A stretch of 51,585 bases of DNA, from positions 1 to 51,585 of the forward strand of contig JAIKYQ010000067.1 in assembly GCA_024683035.1 (NCBI GenBank), in the 5' to 3' direction. Source of the stretch: Eubacterium sp. GTDB lineage: Bacteria > Bacillota > Clostridia > Lachnospirales > Lachnospiraceae. The notes under the pieces are model-generated. The model did no database searches. It had not been told where the DNA came from and saw only the letters and a list, made by a program, of their open reading frames with translations. The position numbers and the translations under genes were made by a program. Each line of letters starts with the position of its first letter. The stretch's first letter is position 1. This document shows, in pieces, positions 1-7,695 of the stretch.

Positions 1-4
1 TGCT

Positions 5-661
5 TTATTCCCCGAAAACCTTAATATAGTCCGCTTTGAATTTCTCTATTCCGGATGTGGTCAGCGGATGGTTGATCATCTGCTCAATGACCTTATACGG
101 AACCGTGGCAATATCGCCGCCGGCCAGTGCACAGTCCGTCACATGCATGGTATTGCGGACAGAAGCACAAATGATCTGGGTGTCGATATCACCGGCCACG
201 CCGAAGATTTCCACGATTTCTTCGATCAGATCAATGCCGTGCATGTTGATATCATCCAGTCTGCCGAGGAACGGAGAAACATACGTCGCGCCTGCTCTGG
301 CCGCCAGCAGCGCCTGATTGGCGGAAAAGATCAGGGTGCAGTTCGTTTTGATCCCCTCTGCACTGAGCACTTTGATCGCTTTCAGGCCTTCCGCCGTCAT
401 CGGGATCTTTACGACCATGTTCGGGTGCAGCGCAGCAATCTCACGTCCTTCCGCGATCATACCTTCGGCATCTTCTGTTGTGGCTTTCACTTCACCGGAA
501 ATAGCGCCGTCCACGATTTCTGCGATTTCCTTCAGCACAGTTTTGTAATCACGCCCTTCTTTGGCGATCAAAGACGGATTTGTGGTGACTCCGCAGATCA
601 CACCCATGTCATTTGCTTTCTTAATCTCTTCCACGTTCGCGGTATCCAGGAAAAATCTCAT
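5..661 (-). CDS. transaldolase / fructose-6-phosphate aldolase-like (TalC/FSA family)
   Basis: A 218-residue class I aldolase of the short transaldolase family (usual length about 210-225). It opens with [16 protein letters not shown] and [13 protein letters not shown], both typical of the family. The Schiff-base lysine is expected in the strand reading [11 protein letters not shown]. The family either moves dihydroxyacetone units between sugar phosphates in the non-oxidative pentose phosphate pathway or cleaves fructose 6-phosphate; sequence alone does not decide which. The ATG has AAAGGAG seven bases upstream. It stands alone with the zinc-ribbon gene behind it on the same strand, separated by a hairpin terminator. 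It is expected to be cytosolic. The gene is complete, with its stop five bases from the window edge. Confidence 0.93.
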   Translation of the reverse strand: MRFFLDTANVEEIKKANDMGVICGVTTNPSLIAKEGRDYKTVLKEIAEIVDGAISGEVKATTEDAEGMIAEGREIAALHPNMVVKIPMTAEGLKAIKVLSAEGIKTNCTLIFSANQALLAARAGATYVSPFLGRLDDINMHGIDLIEEIVEIFGVAGDIDTQIICASVRNTMHVTDCALAGGDIATVPYKVIEQMINHPLTTSGIEKFKADYIKVFGE

Positions 662-747
662 ACTGTCACTCCTTTCCGGTAACTCTTGTATTATTCATTG
701 TTTTCTTACTGCCATCTATTCTGATACTACCAGTCCATTATGACACA

Positions 748-782
748 AAAGCACGCAAAACTCCATATGGAATGCGTGCTTT
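748..782 (-). terminator. hairpin terminator after the zinc-ribbon gene
   Basis: Ten-base arms AAAGCACGCA and TGCGTGCTTT enclose a smaller CCATATGG palindrome. On the minus strand the stem runs into TTTTGTG. It lies 36 bases past the stop of the zinc-ribbon gene and before the transaldolase start. Confidence 0.7.
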
Positions 783-817
783 CTGTTCTGTCCCAAGAGG
801 CGGCAAAGCCGTGTTTA

Positions 818-1816
818 CTACTCTTCTTCCTCTTCTTCCGGCGAGGTATCTCTCTGTTTAAAATGCATAGTTTCGTCCTGATTGGCCTGCATGGCCGTTT
901 CGATCTCTTCCAGCGAGTCATATCCGATCACCGTGGAAGTATGGAAAATCGATTCCCCGAACTGCAATGCCTTTCCGTCGTAATAACACCGGCCATAATC
1001 CATGGATACCGTACTGCCGTCCCGCACGATCAGATTCTCATAAAACGTGACCAGATAAACCGTCTGGATATCGTCATGTTCCATGGCAAAGCCTGCTTCA
1101 TAGACATCGTACAGCAGGTTCCGGTTGGCTTCGTCCGTAAGCAGATACATCCGTACCGGTTCGCAGGACACGCAGTCATGCACAATATCCGCCGAGCGTT
1201 CCGTGTTTTTCTTATTAACGGATTCCGACTTAGCATGGATCATGTCAATCGCCTGGTCACTGAGCGATTCCAGATCCGTCAGATAGGTATCCAGTCCTTC
1301 CACCGTAAATTCTTTTTTTCTGGAAGTCAGCTGATATTCGCTGCTTTCCGCTTCCAGCGTGATGATATCGCCTTCGTACAGGCCATAGCTCTGCGACAGC
1401 ATATACCGGATCTTGGAGGTATCCACTGTCCCCCCGTCATGAACCCAGAGTTCCGCCTCTCCTTTCCCATTGCCGCCTGAAAAGGTTACCGTCGCATACG
1501 CGAAAGGATCCGCCGTCTGCTGTGCCGTACTCCGGATGATGAAAAAAGTAACCAGGAAAGCGGCCGCTGCTGCAGCTGCCGCTATGATGATCGCCCGTCT
1601 TCTTCTTTTGGCTGCTGCCAGCGCCCTTTTCTGAATACGGAGCCGGCGTCTTTCCCTGACCTGTGCCTGTTCTTCCGGCGTCCGTTCTCGTGCGGGAGCT
1701 GCTTCATAGCCGCAGTAATCACAAACCAGTTTTTTGCCGGAGTTGAACTCCAGCAGCTTCATCTGACCGCCGCACTTCGGACAGGCATCTTTTCTCCGGC
1801 GTGTCTGATTCCTCAT
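818..1816 (-). CDS. zinc-ribbon membrane protein of unknown function
   Basis: A 332-residue protein. Residues about 13-37 form a zinc ribbon with two CxxC pairs (CPKCGG and CDYCGY). A highly basic stretch follows (about 55-75), then one membrane segment rich in Ala, Ile and Phe (about 75-95), then an outward domain of about 220 residues with no motif I recognise. The tail is poly-Glu. This layout (cytosolic zinc ribbon, one TM, extracellular domain) is common in Firmicutes envelope or stress proteins, but I cannot name a function. It begins 51 bases after the L,D-transpeptidase stop on the same strand and is probably co-transcribed with it. The ribosome site before the ATG is weak, which suggests translational dependence on the gene ahead. 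Confidence 0.8.
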   Translation of the reverse strand: MRNQTRRRKDACPKCGGQMKLLEFNSGKKLVCDYCGYEAAPARERTPEEQAQVRERRRLRIQKRALAAAKRRRRAIIIAAAAAAAAFLVTFFIIRSTAQQTADPFAYATVTFSGGNGKGEAELWVHDGGTVDTSKIRYMLSQSYGLYEGDIITLEAESSEYQLTSRKKEFTVEGLDTYLTDLESLSDQAIDMIHAKSESVNKKNTERSADIVHDCVSCEPVRMYLLTDEANRNLLYDVYEAGFAMEHDDIQTVYLVTFYENLIVRDGSTVSMDYGRCYYDGKALQFGESIFHTSTVIGYDSLEEIETAMQANQDETMHFKQRDTSPEEEEEE

Positions 1817-1867
1817 GCCGCTGCCCGCCTGCCCGTGTTCCGGGACAGGAACAGATCCGCCCGGTCA

Positions 1868-3421
1868 TTACAATGGATTTCCGTATTCATCATACTCCTG
1901 GTATCCGTCCACATACCCGTCATCGTATTCTTCATAATAGTCATATCCTTCGGTATACTCGTCATACCCGCTGTATGTCTGCTGCTCGGCGTACCACGCC
2001 GCATCTGCGGCAGCCTGTTCCGCGGCAGCCTGTTCTGCAGCAGCCTGTTCTGCGGCAGCCTGTTCTGCGGCAGCCTGCTCTTCCGCCAGCCATGCCGCTT
2101 CTTCCGCTTCCTGCTGCAGACGTTCTTCTTCCTCCCGCAGCCGCTGCTCTTCTTCCTCCCGCAGCCTTTCTTCCTCTTCTTCCATACGGGCCGCATCATC
2201 CGCTGCCTGCAAGGCCGCTACATACTGGTCGTATTCGCTCGGCGGTGCCGGGCGCAGTTCAAAATACTCGGAATAATAGATCACCAGCGGCATTTCCGTT
2301 GTCATCAGATTGAAGATGGATCCGGCCGCGTCCACCGGCAGATTGATGCAGCCGTGTGATCCGTTCCAGATGTATTCCTCTCCGCCGAATGCCCATTTCC
2401 AGTTGGCATCATGCAGGCCGTGCCCCTGTGTGGTGAACGGCATCCAGTAACTCACCGGCGCTTCATAGGTGTAGGTTCCGTTCGGCAGCCTTTCTCCCTT
2501 CAGAACCGCGTTGGTTTCTTTCCTTAAAAGCAGGTAGACCCCCGGCGGCGTATAATGCGCCTCATCCATCATGCCGGAGACGACATCGGTTTCGAAGACC
2601 GGCTGCCCGCCGCGGTAGATCCACAGATGCTGCCGGCTCAGATCCACTTCACAGTAATCCTTGCCGATCCCGTTGTTGTTATCTTTTTTTGCTACTTCCT
2701 TGCTGATGTAAATCGGTTCGCGGGTCATGACCGTACCGGCATCCAGTTCACTTAGCAGCTTGTTCGTTTCCGCTTCTTCATCGATTTCCCAGCCATAATA
2801 GGAACCGGTGTTCAGGATGATCTCGCCCAGACCGGTCGTATGGAAAATCCGGTCTTTGTTCCGGGTATTCACGGTCTCCGCCATTTTGGCCACATACTGC
2901 CGCGCCTTGGTATACCAGGTATCCTCATCCCGGGTATAGGTGCCGTCTCCGTTATCGATCAGCCAGGTGATCAGCACATCCCGGTCCAGCGTGACGTCAC
3001 CGGTCGGAAGGGTATAAATAATCGAGGACCGAAGCTCCGGGTGCGCATTTAAAAGCTCTTCTTCCGCTTTACGCGCTGCTTCCGCCGCAGCCTCTTCCTC
3101 TGCTTTCTTTCTGGCTTCTTCTTCTGCTTTTCTTCTGGCCTCTTCTTCGGCCGCCTTGCGTTTCGCCTCTTCTTCTGCGGCGATCCGCTCTTCTTCCGCC
3201 TTACGCGCCGCTTCTTCGGCCGCCCTGGCCGCTTCTTCCGCCGCACGCTGCTGCGCTTCCAGCTCCGCCAGGCGCTGCTCTTCGGCTTTGACTTCTTCCC
3301 GCTGCCAGATATACATACCGCCGGCTGCCGCGCCGATCACGGCAATCATGACCATCATGACTGCCAGCGCTTTTCTGGCACCCCGCATTTTTTTCTTTTT
3401 CCGTGACTTTTTCGCTGCCAT
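1868..3421 (-). CDS. L,D-transpeptidase (YkuD) with low-complexity flanking regions
   Basis: A 517-residue peptidoglycan cross-linking enzyme. In order: a Lys/Arg-rich N-terminus, a membrane anchor (about 18-38), an Ala/Glu/Lys coiled-coil spacer (about 44-125), a probable peptidoglycan-binding domain (about 130-240) and the YkuD domain (about 255-385). The catalytic motif SHGCINL is at 355-361, with Cys358 as nucleophile and an upstream HGLHDANW box. After the enzyme come a second Glu/Arg coiled coil, five AAAEQ-type repeats (about 449-473) and a Tyr/Asp/Glu/Gly tail (482-517). The family makes 3-3 cross-links between stem peptides outside the membrane. The spacer probably lifts the enzyme into the wall. 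The ATG has AAGGGG five bases upstream. A promoter and a hairpin precede it. Confidence 0.92.
   Translation of the reverse strand: MAAKKSRKKKKMRGARKALAVMMVMIAVIGAAAGGMYIWQREEVKAEEQRLAELEAQQRAAEEAARAAEEAARKAEEERIAAEEEAKRKAAEEEARRKAEEEARKKAEEEAAAEAARKAEEELLNAHPELRSSIIYTLPTGDVTLDRDVLITWLIDNGDGTYTRDEDTWYTKARQYVAKMAETVNTRNKDRIFHTTGLGEIILNTGSYYGWEIDEEAETNKLLSELDAGTVMTREPIYISKEVAKKDNNNGIGKDYCEVDLSRQHLWIYRGGQPVFETDVVSGMMDEAHYTPPGVYLLLRKETNAVLKGERLPNGTYTYEAPVSYWMPFTTQGHGLHDANWKWAFGGEEYIWNGSHGCINLPVDAAGSIFNLMTTEMPLVIYYSEYFELRPAPPSEYDQYVAALQAADDAARMEEEEERLREEEEQRLREEEERLQQEAEEAAWLAEEQAAAEQAAAEQAAAEQAAAEQAAADAAWYAEQQTYSGYDEYTEGYDYYEEYDDGYVDGYQEYDEYGNPL
2010..2084. repeat. five tandem 15-bp units coding AAAEQ in the L,D-transpeptidase
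   Basis: Units of 15 bp, each a variant of GCAGCCTGTTCTGCG on the plus strand, start at 2010, 2025, 2040, 2055 and 2070; two are identical. Being in frame, unit gain or loss would change only the tail length. Confidence 0.9.
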
Positions 3422-3479
3422 GGCTTCCCCTTATTACTTCCGATCCCCGGAACCTCTCTCCCCTGTATCCGGACATCAC

Positions 3480-3511
3480 TAAAAAGGCAGACTACTGCCT
3501 AAAGCCTTTTT
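3480..3511. terminator. hairpin between promoter and L,D-transpeptidase start
   Basis: AGGCAG (3485-3490) pairs with CTGCCT (3495-3500) across ACTA, and an outer AAAAAGGC/GCCTTTTT pair can extend it. On the minus strand it is followed by TTTTTAG. It could end transcription from the methyltransferase gene. It also lies only about 15-20 bases after the predicted start of the L,D-transpeptidase transcript, so it may act on that transcript too. Confidence 0.65.
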
Positions 3512-3520
3512 ATCCCATTT

Positions 3521-3549
3521 AGCATATACGAAAATCACTCTGAAATCAA
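3521..3549 (-). promoter_or_regulatory. putative sigma-A promoter for the L,D-transpeptidase
   Basis: On the minus strand, -35 TTGATT (3544-3549), a 17-base spacer and -10 TATGCT (3521-3526). Confidence 0.55.
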
Positions 3550-3600
3550 TAACATGTTTCTATTCTATAAACTTTTCGCTCTTATTTTATGAAATTTCTT

Positions 3601-5214
3601 TTAATGACGCGGCAGATTCTCTAGTGTCATATGGCAGAATCCCAGGTCGGGCTCCCACTTGTGCCCCTGTTCCCGTCCGCCTTCCGTTTTCTGCAGCGTA
3701 TCCCGGATCTCCGCGGCGGCGCGCCGGATCCGTTCTCTCCCCATTTCATCGATCGTATGGTATCCTTCCTTCGCCGCAACCGACCCCGGCTTCACTTCTT
3801 CCGGGATCTGTATGAGCAGGAACCGGCGGTTTCCCCTGTCTTCCGCATTGGCCTGCATGACGGCATGCGCGGTCGTGGCCGATCCCGAAAAGAAATCCAG
3901 GACCAGACAGTCCGTATCCCCGACCGACTTGACCAGCAGCTTAACCAGATCCACGGATTTCGGGTACTCGAATACGCCCTTCCCCCCGAACAGGGCTTTG
4001 ACTTCTTTATCCCCGTTGGAAATATTCGTGATAATATCCTTCAGGGCCGTTTTATGGAAGTCCCGTATCCGGGTATAGATCTCGTAACCTCCGCGGGAAG
4101 TCGGCAATACGATCAGGTTATAGCTCTCCCGTGCGATTTTTTCCCGGCTCCAGCGCCAGGCATGGTATTGATGGATCCCGTCCCGATTCGGATGGGGCGG
4201 GAGTTCGATCAGGCCTTCTCTCTTTTCCCCGATCTCCCCGGTCGTGATCTCTTCCGTCTGCGGATCATAGTAAATGGAAAACACCAGATTCGGACGGGTC
4301 TCCTCATTGAATTTCCGGTTGTGATTGTACAGCGTATCGCCCACGGCAAACTCCCCGTAAGCGTCTTCGCGGATATCCTTCCGGAATCCTTTATAGGAAT
4401 CCTTCATCCTGCTTTTGGCAAACCGGAAATCGGTAAACAGACCCGGTGCTTTCCCGGTTTTTCCATAGACCAGTATGCTTTCCCAGGTTTTGGCGGCACC
4501 GGAGTCCGAAATCTGCCTGCCGGTGATATTGGAAACCCAGGCCAGGGTGTTCAGATAATTGTCTTCCCCGAAAATATCATCACAGATCAGTTTCAGGTTG
4601 GCGTATTCGTGATCGTCGATGGAAATAAAGATGACGCCGTCTTCGCGCAGGAGTTCCCGTGCCAGGATCAGTCTCGGATACATAAAGGTCAGCCAGGCAG
4701 AATGCGATGCACTGCCTTTTTCCGTCAGCTCCGCGATCCGCGCCGCCTGCTCTTCGCTGACATGCAGTTTTTCGGCCAGTTCCTCTATGGTAAACGTGAA
4801 TCGATCGTTATACACAAACCCGTCCGCACCGGTGTTGTAGGGCGGATCGATATAGATGCATCCCACTTCCCCGGCATACTCTTTCAGCAGATGCTTCAGT
4901 CCGTCCAGATTATCGCCGGTGATGTAGAGGTTTCTGCTGCCGCAGTTTTCGGGCAGGGCGTTGTGCTCTTCGTCCGGCACCATGACGGTTTCCGTATCGA
5001 TGGTCGCCAGCATCTTCGCGTAATTCTTTCCCAGAAACCGGAGTTCATATCCTTCATAGGAGATATTGATCTTTTTCCCCAGGATTTCGGCAAAATGATC
5101 CATGTCAAACGACCCGTCCGAATGGAAGCAGGAGGGGAACTGTTCCTTCAAAACAGCGATCTCACGGTTTTTCAGAATGCCTTTCCGATTCTTTATCTGT
5201 TCATCTTTTTGCAT
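3601..5214 (-). CDS. Type III-like site-specific DNA adenine methyltransferase (Mod), solitary
   Basis: A 537-residue beta-class N6-adenine methyltransferase: the catalytic motif IV (DPPYNTG, 123-129) precedes the SAM-binding motif I (DFFSGSAT, 440-447). The variable stretch between them (about 240-390) should be the target-recognition domain. I place the start at the internal ATG (5214) because AGGAG lies seven bases upstream. The longer frame from 5256 would run through a hairpin arm. Type III systems pair Mod with a Res helicase-nuclease, but the neighbours here are an L,D-transpeptidase and pheA, and no res gene lies within the window. It is therefore probably an orphan methylase or the remnant of a system. 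The reading frame is intact and both key motifs are present, so the enzyme should be active. The target sequence is unknown. Confidence 0.9.
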   Translation of the reverse strand: MQKDEQIKNRKGILKNREIAVLKEQFPSCFHSDGSFDMDHFAEILGKKINISYEGYELRFLGKNYAKMLATIDTETVMVPDEEHNALPENCGSRNLYITGDNLDGLKHLLKEYAGEVGCIYIDPPYNTGADGFVYNDRFTFTIEELAEKLHVSEEQAARIAELTEKGSASHSAWLTFMYPRLILARELLREDGVIFISIDDHEYANLKLICDDIFGEDNYLNTLAWVSNITGRQISDSGAAKTWESILVYGKTGKAPGLFTDFRFAKSRMKDSYKGFRKDIREDAYGEFAVGDTLYNHNRKFNEETRPNLVFSIYYDPQTEEITTGEIGEKREGLIELPPHPNRDGIHQYHAWRWSREKIARESYNLIVLPTSRGGYEIYTRIRDFHKTALKDIITNISNGDKEVKALFGGKGVFEYPKSVDLVKLLVKSVGDTDCLVLDFFSGSATTAHAVMQANAEDRGNRRFLLIQIPEEVKPGSVAAKEGYHTIDEMGRERIRRAAAEIRDTLQKTEGGREQGHKWEPDLGFCHMTLENLPRH

Positions 5215-5245
5215 ATCCTGTCTCCTCTTTTGCGGACAAACAACC

Positions 5246-5285
5246 CCGGCATGCATAAAACATGCCGGCAGCCGCAGAACGGCTG
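5246..5285. promoter_or_regulatory. two adjacent hairpins upstream of the methyltransferase
   Basis: CCGGCATG (5246-5253) and CATGCCGG (5261-5268) form a perfect 8-bp stem with a 7-base loop. Directly beside it CAGCCG (5269-5274) pairs with CGGCTG (5280-5285). Neither is followed by a clear T-run on either strand, so a terminator is doubtful. They lie in the divergent space between mod and pheA and could fold in the mod leader. Confidence 0.5.
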
Positions 5286-5342
5286 TTTATGACACCATAC
5301 AACAAACCGCCGTCCTGCGGCAAGAAGAAGATTCTGTGCTGC

Positions 5343-5371
5343 TTGACATTCTGCAAAATAGCTGATAGCCT
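5343..5371 (+). promoter_or_regulatory. putative promoter of pheA-aroF
   Basis: A perfect -35 TTGACA (5343-5348), a 17-base spacer and -10 TAGCCT (5366-5371). The predicted transcript starts near 5378, about 135 bases before pheA, leaving room for a regulatory leader. Confidence 0.6.
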
Positions 5372-5428
5372 GATAAAACAGCAGGAAATGTTTCATGCAG
5401 GTATCTAATAAGAAGACATGTACGCGGC

Positions 5429-5455
5429 GGTTTCCCTGAGGGAAATCGTTTTTTT
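5429..5455 (+). terminator. leader terminator (attenuator candidate) before pheA
   Basis: GGTTTCCC (5429-5436) pairs with GGGAAATC (5440-5447) across a TGA loop, and a run of seven T follows (5449-5455). It lies between the pheA promoter and its start codon, so it must be read through for expression. No T-box core motif is visible. A six-codon frame at 5388-5408 (MFHAGI) holds one Phe codon and has only a weak ribosome site. Confidence 0.7.
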
Positions 5456-5512
5456 ATCTCAAAGCGCTTTATTACCCGTGAGGAAAGCGTTCCGCAGAAA
5501 AGGAGAACATTC

Positions 5513-6634
5513 ATGAGTGAACTGCAGACCTTTCGAAAAGACATCACCTTGATCGACGAACAGATGGCGGCTCTTTTTGAAAAGCGTATGGAGCTGTGCC
5601 GCAGGATTGCTGCCTATAAGAAGGAAAACGGACTGCCCGTCCGGGATCCGGAAACGGAAAAGAAAAAGATCGCCCTGCAGAAAGAACTCATACAGGATGA
5701 AGAGATCCGGCCTTACTATGTGCTCTTTCTGCAGTCGGTCATGGATATTTCCTCTTCTTTCCAGGAAACGGAACAGAAAGGCATGCGGGTCGCATACGGC
5801 GGCGTGGAAGGCGCCTATGCCCAGATGGCAGCCAGCCGTCTGTTTCCTCATGCCCGGCTGACGGCAAAACCGGATTTTGCCGAAGCCTACCGTGCGGTGG
5901 AACAAGGTCTGTGCGACTGTGCTGTTCTGCCGATTGAAAACAGCATTGCCGGCGAAGTGGGAACGGTGATGGACCTGATGTACCGGGGATCCCTTTACAT
6001 CAACAAGGTCTGCTCTCTGCCGATCCGGCACCGGCTCCTGGGCGTTCCGGGCAGCAGCCTCGGCCAGATCAAAACCGTCATCAGCCATCCGCAGGCTGTC
6101 GGACAATGCTCCCGGTATCTGGAAAAAAGACATCTGACGACCGAGACAGCCCTGACAACTTCTGCTGCAGCCAGAAAGGTACAGGAACTAAATGACCCCA
6201 CGGTCGCGGCCATCGCTTCAGAAGAAACCGCCGCTCTCTTCGGGCTGGAAATTCTGGATCGGGAAATCCAGAACACCGACTTCAATACGACTCGATTTGC
6301 CGTGTTCTCCCGCACGCCGCATGTTTCCGCGGCGGCCAGGCCCCGGCATGACGAAAGCTTTATCCTGGTATTCACCGTGCGCAACGAAGCCGGTGCCCTG
6401 GCTTCCACCTTGAACATCATCGGTGCCCATGGATACAACATGCGCAATCTGAAAAGCCGGCCGCTGAAAGACCTGGCCTGGCAATACTATTTTTATCTGG
6501 AAGCCGAAGGAAACATCCACGATCAGAACGGAAAAGAAATGCTGCAGGAACTGTCCGTGCTGTGCGCCGATCTGAAGCTGGTCGGCACCTTCCGGGAAAC
6601 GGACCTGGCCTGTGACGGGGAGGAGAACGCATGA
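5513..6634 (+). CDS. pheA: bifunctional chorismate mutase / prephenate dehydratase
   Basis: A 373-residue fusion catalysing chorismate to prephenate to phenylpyruvate, the committed steps to phenylalanine. Residues about 1-85 are an AroQ-type chorismate mutase helix bundle. Residues about 92-270 are prephenate dehydratase, with ENSIAGE (142-148) and the catalytic TTRF box (259-262). Residues about 282-360 are an ACT domain that in this family binds Phe for feedback inhibition. The usual GAL motif is present (294-296), but the usual ESRP reads KSRP (314-317), so feedback sensitivity may differ. The start has AAAGGAG upstream. The stop overlaps the aroF start by four bases (ATGA), showing an operon. 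An attenuator-like terminator precedes the gene. Confidence 0.96.
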   Translation: MSELQTFRKDITLIDEQMAALFEKRMELCRRIAAYKKENGLPVRDPETEKKKIALQKELIQDEEIRPYYVLFLQSVMDISSSFQETEQKGMRVAYGGVEGAYAQMAASRLFPHARLTAKPDFAEAYRAVEQGLCDCAVLPIENSIAGEVGTVMDLMYRGSLYINKVCSLPIRHRLLGVPGSSLGQIKTVISHPQAVGQCSRYLEKRHLTTETALTTSAAARKVQELNDPTVAAIASEETAALFGLEILDREIQNTDFNTTRFAVFSRTPHVSAAARPRHDESFILVFTVRNEAGALASTLNIIGAHGYNMRNLKSRPLKDLAWQYYFYLEAEGNIHDQNGKEMLQELSVLCADLKLVGTFRETDLACDGEENA

Positions 6635-7659
6635 ATCTGATGTATAAACGGGAACTCCCGCCTGCGCGGATCGTGAAAGAAATGTATCCTCTGTCCGAAC
6701 AGGATGCCGTCCGAAAAGAGAACAACGATGCCGCCGTCCGCGCAGTCTTTCAGGGGGAAAGCAGCCGCTTTCTGCTGATCATCGGCCCCTGCTCGGCAGA
6801 CAGGGAAGACTCCGTGCTGGAATACATTTCCAGGCTGCGCCGCTTACAGGAGACCGTGGCCGACAAGATCCTGATCATCCCCCGGATCTATACGAACAAA
6901 CCCCGAACGACAGGGGATGGCTATAAAGGAATGCTGCATCAGCCGGATCCGGACAGCGCACCGGATATGCTGCGCGGGATCATTTCGATCCGCAAGGTAC
7001 ACCTGCGCGCCCTGCAGGAGACGGGTTTCTCCTGCGCCGACGAAATGCTGTACCCGACCAATTACCCCTATCTTTCCGACGTGCTTTCTTATGTGGCCAT
7101 CGGCGCCCGTTCCGTGGAGAATCAGACACACCGTCTGACGGCCAGCGGACTGGACATACCGGTCGGTATGAAAAACCCCACCAGCGGCATGCTGTCCGTG
7201 ATGATGAATGCCATCACCGCAGCACAGCATCCCCACACCTTTGTCTATGCCGGCTGGGAAGTACAGAGCAGCGGGAATCCGCTGGCTCATGCCATTCTGC
7301 GCGGCTATACGCACAAGCAGGGAAGCTCCGCGCCGAATTATCATTACGAAGATCTGATCTTCCTGAAAGAGATGTACGACCAGTCCCGTCTGCAGAATCC
7401 GGCCGTCATCGTAGATACCAATCACGCCAATTCCGGCAAGCACTATGACCAGCAGCCCCGCATCGCCAAAGAAATCCTGCACAGCATGCGCCTCTCGGAA
7501 GACATTCGAAAGCTGGTCAAAGGACTTATGATCGAATCCTATCTGGAAGACGGAAGGCAGGAACCCGGCGGACAGATATACGGACAATCCATTACCGATC
7601 CCTGTCTCGGCTGGGAAAAAACAGAACGCATGATCCTGGAACTGGCAGACCTGCTCTGA
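6631..7659 (+). CDS. aroF: 3-deoxy-7-phosphoheptulonate (DAHP) synthase, AroF/G/H type
   Basis: A 342-residue class I DAHP synthase condensing phosphoenolpyruvate and erythrose 4-phosphate, the first step of the shikimate pathway. Recognisable family blocks are IIGPCSADRED, KPRTTGDGYKG, GARSVENQTHR, VDTNHANSGK and the C-terminal SITDPCLGW. The length matches the E. coli enzymes (about 350). It overlaps pheA by four bases, so the pathway entry enzyme and the Phe-branch enzyme are translationally coupled, and control of the pheA leader would govern both. The N-terminal extension that binds the feedback amino acid in AroF/G/H is present, but I cannot tell from sequence whether Phe or Tyr is sensed. 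The symbol is by family; aroG or aroH would be equally valid. Confidence 0.94.
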   Translation: MNLMYKRELPPARIVKEMYPLSEQDAVRKENNDAAVRAVFQGESSRFLLIIGPCSADREDSVLEYISRLRRLQETVADKILIIPRIYTNKPRTTGDGYKGMLHQPDPDSAPDMLRGIISIRKVHLRALQETGFSCADEMLYPTNYPYLSDVLSYVAIGARSVENQTHRLTASGLDIPVGMKNPTSGMLSVMMNAITAAQHPHTFVYAGWEVQSSGNPLAHAILRGYTHKQGSSAPNYHYEDLIFLKEMYDQSRLQNPAVIVDTNHANSGKHYDQQPRIAKEILHSMRLSEDIRKLVKGLMIESYLEDGRQEPGGQIYGQSITDPCLGWEKTERMILELADLL

Positions 7660-7695
7660 TCCTGAACCCTGAAAAGAACCCGAGCCGGCCGCCTG

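Noticed and set aside
5343-5512. T-box riboswitch before pheA
   Set aside because: The AGGGTGGNACCGCG core is absent; only a terminator stem is visible.
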